From JACVRN01 sp036403815 (GTDB taxonomy: Bacteria; Acidobacteriota; Blastocatellia; Pyrinomonadales; Pyrinomonadaceae): a stretch of DNA of 64,000 nucleotides. Below, one piece after another: positions 60,521-64,000 of the stretch. A program made the translations under genes and the position numbers. The notes beneath the pieces were generated by a model that had not been told where the DNA came from, searched no databases, and was given only the letters and a program-made list of their open reading frames with translations. Position 1 is the stretch's first letter. Every line of letters starts with the position of its first letter. The stretch lies in the NCBI GenBank assembly GCA_036403815.1, contig DASWQH010000063.1:1-64000 (forward strand), in the 5' to 3' direction.

Positions 60521-62164
60521 CTATTGCCTCGGAGGCACAGCGGGCGGCAGAGGCGTCGGAGATGGCTGCGGTGTGGGCGAAGGCAGCGCAGGCATCTCCC
60601 CGCTCCCCATTCTGGGCAGCAGGCCATCACGTATCGCCAGTTGATAAACCGCCGCGGCGATGATGATGGCAGACCTCCTCACCTCATCTTCTATGACGCG
60701 CTCGTATGTATCCAGATTGGTGTGCCAGGTGGTAGTGAAATATTCAATCGGGTCTTGAAGCACGCCTATGCCGGGCAAGCCCGCCTGATTGAATGAAGTG
60801 TGATCTGAGCCGCCAAGCCCGCGGCTGCGTGTATTCCCTACGCCGACGATGCCCAGATATGCGAATGGCCCCACCGCTTCGCGCAAAGGCGTTGCGGCAT
60901 CCGCAGGCCCGAAGATAGTCATGCCCCGCGCGCGTCCGGTGCCTGAGTCAATATTGAAGTAGCCGCCGAACTTGAAATACTCCGGCTTGGGATTCTCGAA
61001 CGAGCCGAAGTGTTCTTTGACATAAGCCTGCGAGCCGAGCAAGCCCTGCTCTTCGCCAGACCAGAGCGCGACGCGAATCGTTCGGCGCGGGCGCACGCCT
61101 ATGGATTTCAAGATTCGCGCCGCCTCCATCATCACCGCGCAGCCTATAGCATTGTCGGTCGCTCCCGTCGCCGCGTGCCATGAATCCAGATGCCCGCCCA
61201 GCATGATGACCTCGTCTCGCTTGTCCGTGCCGGGGACTTCCGCAATCACGTTGTAGGAGGTAGAGCCTTCCGGGTAGCTGCGGTTCTGTATATTGAATTC
61301 GAGCGTGACCGCCTGCCCGTCCGCCAGAAGTCTGGAGATACGGCCATAGTCTTCATTACGCAAGATAACCGTCGGCACTACTTTGCCTATGTCGAAGGTG
61401 CGGTTATTGAAGGCGCGTATCTGGCCGCCTTCGCGCCCGGCATCGTTGATGCGCACCAGTGCGCGATTATCAAGCAGGAACTTATCCACCTGCTCATTTA
61501 CCTGCTGGTTGTTCAACTGCTGTGTCGGCGTCGGCGTGGGAGTCGGGGTCGGCGTCAGCGTCGGTTTGGCGTTCGGGTCGAAACGCGTGCGCAGGTCTTC
61601 GTCGTTCAAACGCTTCGACGGCAGAGTGAAGTTAACGGGCACGACCGTTGTCTTGCCGACCATGACAATCTTGCCCGCGACCTTTTCTTTGATACTTTCA
61701 AAATAGGCAGCGAGTTGTTCCTGCGTGGGCTTTTCGGGTGGAGCCATTTGATAAGCCTGTGACACGACCGTTCCGTTTGTGCCGGGCGTCCAGGCCAGGA
61801 CTTCAAAGACCAGATTGTCTTTGACGGGCGAGACGATGAAGCCCGATGCACGCTCGTTCAGCCAGCCCGGATGGCCGAACTCCCACGGCTCCAGATGAGC
61901 GTTCTCGAATCCCCACGTCTGCATCTGCTTGACAGCCCATTCGCCCGCCGCCTTCAGATTGGGCGAGCCTGTCAGGCGCGGCCCGTAAACGTCCGAGAAG
62001 ACGTGGAGCGTCTTCATTATCTGCGAGTTCTCCGTCTCTTCTTTAAGAATCTTCGCGTATATGTCTGAACTGGCACGCTCCTGCGTGTGACTGTTAAGCG
62101 GGTGCAGAAGGAAAACAGAAAGCAGTACGAGCGCAGTTGTCTTTACAAGGACTCTTCTTTTCAT
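60521..62164 (-). CDS. Secreted M28-family aminopeptidase with PA-like insert and Thr-Pro linker
   Basis: A zinc exopeptidase. The signal peptide is TTALVLLSVFLLHPLNS. The M28 zinc motifs are GGHLDSWHAATGATDN (His, Asp and bridging Asp), WSGEEQGLLGS (acid Glu), FNIDSGTG and TTWHTNLDTYE (last His). Between the N-terminal part and the catalytic domain is a PA-like region broken by LTPTPTPTPTPT, and the protein ends in a proline-rich tail (PSPTPQPSPTPLPP). The TP repeat is coded by a short tandem repeat at about 61521-61560 and may vary in length. Size 547 is usual for this kind. Confidence 0.88.
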   Translation of the reverse strand: MKRRVLVKTTALVLLSVFLLHPLNSHTQERASSDIYAKILKEETENSQIMKTLHVFSDVYGPRLTGSPNLKAAGEWAVKQMQTWGFENAHLEPWEFGHPGWLNERASGFIVSPVKDNLVFEVLAWTPGTNGTVVSQAYQMAPPEKPTQEQLAAYFESIKEKVAGKIVMVGKTTVVPVNFTLPSKRLNDEDLRTRFDPNAKPTLTPTPTPTPTPTQQLNNQQVNEQVDKFLLDNRALVRINDAGREGGQIRAFNNRTFDIGKVVPTVILRNEDYGRISRLLADGQAVTLEFNIQNRSYPEGSTSYNVIAEVPGTDKRDEVIMLGGHLDSWHAATGATDNAIGCAVMMEAARILKSIGVRPRRTIRVALWSGEEQGLLGSQAYVKEHFGSFENPKPEYFKFGGYFNIDSGTGRARGMTIFGPADAATPLREAVGPFAYLGIVGVGNTRSRGLGGSDHTSFNQAGLPGIGVLQDPIEYFTTTWHTNLDTYERVIEDEVRRSAIIIAAAVYQLAIRDGLLPRMGSGEMPALPSPTPQPSPTPLPPAVPPRQ

Positions 62165-62319
62165 TGGCCTCTATCGAAAGATGATCTACAGAGTTGGGTT
62201 TTAGCACTAGCGTATAAAATCATTCAACTACAATTCTGCGAATATGAGAAGCGGCGGAAGCTATATTCGCCGGAATCCTCTCATAAATCCACCCGCCAAT
62301 CGCTTCCAAAAAAAAGCGC

Positions 62320-62351
62320 TTGACCCTGGAATCGGTTCCAGGCTTTATACT
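62320..62351 (+). promoter_or_regulatory. MerR-type promoter/operator driving the merR-like gene
   Basis: TTGACC (62320-62325) and TATACT (62346-62351) are separated by 20 bp, or 19 bp if TTATAC is the -10. Centred in the long spacer is a perfect dyad CCTGGAA-TCGG-TTCCAGG (62325-62342). This is the classic MerR architecture, in which the regulator twists the over-long spacer. A start seven bases past the -10 falls at about 62358, the A of the ATG, so the mRNA may be leaderless. Confidence 0.8.
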
Positions 62352-62357
62352 GCCTCC

Positions 62358-62861
62358 ATGCAAAAGAGAGCTTCCGCAGATGAGCATTTCGGCAGCGGCG
62401 AGTTGGCGCGCCGTGCAGGAGTGAGCACGGACACCTTGCGCCACTATGAGCGAAAAGGAGTACTCGCCGCGCCTCTACGTTTAAGCAACGGCTATCGCAA
62501 GTATCCAAGGGAGACTCTGGAGCGTGTGCGACTCGTGCGGCGTGCGCTCGCGGTCGGGTTTACGTTGGACGAGCTGGCTTCAATCTTGCGGGAACGCGAC
62601 AGAGGCAGCGCGCCGTGCAAAGAGGTGCGCTCGCTCGCCGCCACCAAGCTCGCCGATGTGGAAAGACGCCTCGAAGAGTTGCTCGCTCTACGCGACGAGC
62701 TGCGACGTATGCTGCGCAACTGGGACAAAAAACTGGCCGGTGCAGCCCCCGGCACGCAGGCTCGGCTGCTTGAAGCTCTCAACGAAACCGACACTACGGA
62801 CAACGGACAACAAAGGCGCGCGGCTGTAAGCTGGCGCGAAAGGAAATCGAAAAGGAGTTGA
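62358..62861 (+). CDS. MerR-family transcriptional regulator (probable metal or stress sensor)
   Basis: A winged-helix activator-repressor: FGSGELARRAGVSTDTLRHY (helix-turn-helix), ERKGVLAAPLRLSNGYRKYP (wing), then a long dimer helix. One Cys (in GSAPCKEVRSLA) occupies the place of the first metal-sensing Cys of MerR/ZntR-like proteins, while the C-terminal Cys-rich loop is replaced by WDKKLAGAAPGTQ, so metal sensing by that loop is unlikely. Length 167. The ATG at 62358 fits the operator just upstream. The next gene begins four bases after the stop, so both are under the same operator. Confidence 0.85.
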   Translation: MQKRASADEHFGSGELARRAGVSTDTLRHYERKGVLAAPLRLSNGYRKYPRETLERVRLVRRALAVGFTLDELASILRERDRGSAPCKEVRSLAATKLADVERRLEELLALRDELRRMLRNWDKKLAGAAPGTQARLLEALNETDTTDNGQQRRAAVSWRERKSKRS

Positions 62862-62865
62862 TATT

Positions 62866-63417
62866 ATGAAAATACGCAATGGCCTGAGCTTAATCTTATT
62901 CCTCTCGTTGACCATCTACGCAATCGGTTTCGTTGCTGATGCGTCGCAGCAAAAGCAACAATCCAAGCCTAAAGCTACGGAGAAGCCCTGTGATGGTCAG
63001 GATATGAGTCAGATGAATAAGCGCGGCGATGAGCAGATGGGGTTCTCGCAGGATAAAGCCACACACCACTTTTTCCTTGCGACCGACGGAGGCTCAATCG
63101 AAGTTCAGGCAAACGATGCAAAAGACACGGCGACGCGTGACAAAATCAGAATGCACCTGGGGCACATAGCCAAAATGTTTGCCGAAGGTAACTTCAATGC
63201 GCCGATGCTGATTCACGATCAGACGCCTCCGGGCGTGCCTGTGATGAAGCTTCTGAAGGCCGAGATCAAGTATACGTTCGAGGAGACGGATAGAGGCGGG
63301 CGCGTACGCATCAGCTCCAACAACCCGGAGGCGGTCGCAGCTATTTACGAATTTTTACGCTTTCAGATTAAGGAGCATCAGACCGGAGACCCTCTGGAGG
63401 TGCGTATAAAGTCTTGA
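62866..63417 (+). CDS. Secreted conserved protein of unknown function, partner of the MerR regulator
   Basis: A signal (LSLILFLSLTIYAIGFVADA) leads to a Lys/Gln-rich stretch and a conserved domain: QMGFSQDKATHHFFLATDGG, IRMHLGHIAKMFAEGNFNAP, LIHDQTPPGVPVMKLLKAEI, and AAIYEFLRFQIKEHQTGDPL. Several His (in THHFF, HLGHI, IHD and KEHQ) and three or more Met suggest metal binding. Similar proteins of unknown function occur widely; I recall them at times mislabelled as aspartate carbamoyltransferase, which this is not. AAAAGGAG lies before the ATG, inside the merR-like end. Shared control with a MerR protein hints at a metal or redox stress role, which is inference. Confidence 0.7.
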   Translation: MKIRNGLSLILFLSLTIYAIGFVADASQQKQQSKPKATEKPCDGQDMSQMNKRGDEQMGFSQDKATHHFFLATDGGSIEVQANDAKDTATRDKIRMHLGHIAKMFAEGNFNAPMLIHDQTPPGVPVMKLLKAEIKYTFEETDRGGRVRISSNNPEAVAAIYEFLRFQIKEHQTGDPLEVRIKS

Positions 63418-63484
63418 TGGCGCTAAGCGCAGAAGGCCGGGACTCATCGCGTACCGCCACGAGATTAGCCTGCGGCCTTCTCTT

Positions 63485-63802
63485 TCAGAGGCGTTGAACT
63501 TCAAAAGATAGAATTGAGATGGTTCGTTCCGCCCGCTCTGCTTCTCTGCTTACGTCTTCACTGGCAGGCAGGGATTTCAGGTTCTTGAGCAATGCGACTA
63601 ATGCAGCATTGTAATCCTGGCCTGCTTCGCGTGCGGTAACAGTAATCCCGGAGACCGCTCCGGCTGAAGCGTCACTATTCAATGCAGCGAAGTATTGCGC
63701 CATCGCTCCATGAAAGAGGGAGGCACAGCGATATACCTCGTGCCGAAGCTTGATTAACTCGTCCGTCATTACTACTCGCTGTTGGATGGGTGCAGCGCCC
63801 AT
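63485..63802 (-). CDS. Small helical protein of unknown function
   Basis: Not recognised. 105 residues, no signal peptide, mostly amphipathic helix (DELIKLRHEVYRCASLFHGA, EAERAERTISILSFEV), with a short central loop (SDASAGAVSGITVT). The ATG at 63802 is three bases after the stop of the upstream radical-SAM-like gene, so it belongs to that operon and may be its accessory. An internal ATG twelve codons on is possible. No metal or catalytic motif is visible. Confidence 0.55.
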   Translation of the reverse strand: MGAAPIQQRVVMTDELIKLRHEVYRCASLFHGAMAQYFAALNSDASAGAVSGITVTAREAGQDYNAALVALLKNLKSLPASEDVSREAERAERTISILSFEVQRL

Positions 63803-63805
63803 TAA

Positions 63806-64000
63806 CTAAACACCTTCGGTCACCTTGCGAAAGTGATAGCCCATCGCCGCCAGTGTGACTGCATGATTGAAATTCGGGCGATGGGATGCGAACGCGCGTC
63901 TCAGGTAGCGCCAGAACTCTCTGCGCGCAGGGTCTAGCACTCCGAGCGTGAGCGTGACGCGCAGGAATGCCGCCACATCGCTGATGAAACCTGCGCGACG
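63806..64000 (-). CDS. C-terminal end of a probable B12-binding radical SAM protein (DUF4070 type), cut by the window edge
   Basis: Sixty-four codons and a stop (63806-63808), open to base 64000 with no start inside. The translation ends in a pattern typical of the tail of DUF4070 radical-SAM proteins: VLDPARREFWRYLRRAF, PNFNHAVTLAAMGYHF and RKVTEGV. Those proteins carry an N-terminal B12 domain and a CxxxCxxC cluster site that would lie beyond this window, so the assignment rests only on the tail. The small helical protein follows three bases downstream. Confidence 0.5.
   Translation of the reverse strand, partial: RRAGFISDVAAFLRVTLTLGVLDPARREFWRYLRRAFASHRPNFNHAVTLAAMGYHFRKVTEGV

Overview
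The window looks like a chromosomal segment of a moderately GC-rich, Gram-negative soil-type bacterium, most likely an Acidobacteriota member of the Blastocatellia type. This is an inference. It rests on a DUF1800/DUF1501 secreted pair, many secreted S9, M13, M28, S15 and DUF885 hydrolases, Tat-exported oxidases, a PqqD/nucleotidyltransferase pair, and many intergenic nested palindromes. No rRNA, tRNA, CRISPR array, phage gene or transposase was recognised.

Bases 1-9345 form a purine-degradation and Fe-S block: a nucleoside hydrolase (minus strand), then a single-chain xanthine-dehydrogenase-like Mo/Fe-S/FAD enzyme, an XdhC-type cofactor-insertion protein with a duplicated C-terminal domain, a SufU-like Fe-S scaffold, and an exported adenosine deaminase-like protein. 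Bases 9680-15833 handle molybdenum and copper: ModC and ModB (no ModA seen), a methyltransferase, two proteins closely resembling the MosB and MosA subunits of the Azotobacter molybdenum storage protein, and a tyrosinase-like copper protein with a His/Met-rich tail. A Tat-exported multicopper oxidase (15905-18256) converges on the last of these. Molybdate uptake, Mo storage and a Mo enzyme therefore lie within 14 kb.

Bases 18789-25415 hold a CpxP/Spy-like protein, a REC-HD-GYP-HDOD regulator, several small envelope or hypothetical proteins and a PilZ protein. Bases 25647-30836 are the DUF1800/DUF1501 pair plus a third secreted protein that shares the N-terminal module of the DUF1800 protein. 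A cytoplasmic alpha-amylase and a small secreted protein lie between two roughly 270-bp inverted repeats (30896-31158 and 34034-34312).

Bases 34523-37075 look like one operon and hold the best candidate for something new. A PqqD-like domain is fused to a Tat-like hydrophobic helix and a six-cysteine knottin-like tail. It is followed by a nucleotidyltransferase, a GNAT acetyltransferase and a BamE-like lipoprotein.

Bases 37826-45218 are exported peptidases (S9 with an extra C-terminal domain, CocE/S15, M13). An IclR regulator then diverges from a gene that appears to join the start of malate synthase to the C-terminal half of isocitrate lyase. A secreted metacaspase with an EF-hand and a Tudor-like tail, a DinB protein, a short RecQ and a large hybrid histidine kinase follow. 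The last 9 kb carry an aminotransferase/APC-permease pair, a DUF885 protein, an FMN reductase, an M28 peptidase, a MerR regulator with a textbook MerR-type operator followed by a secreted partner, and the 3' end of a probable radical-SAM gene.

Nearly every long intergenic region holds a palindrome. Some are 150-280-bp nested multi-hairpin elements and some are simple inverted repeats with arms of 19-33 bp; several abut or enter gene ends.
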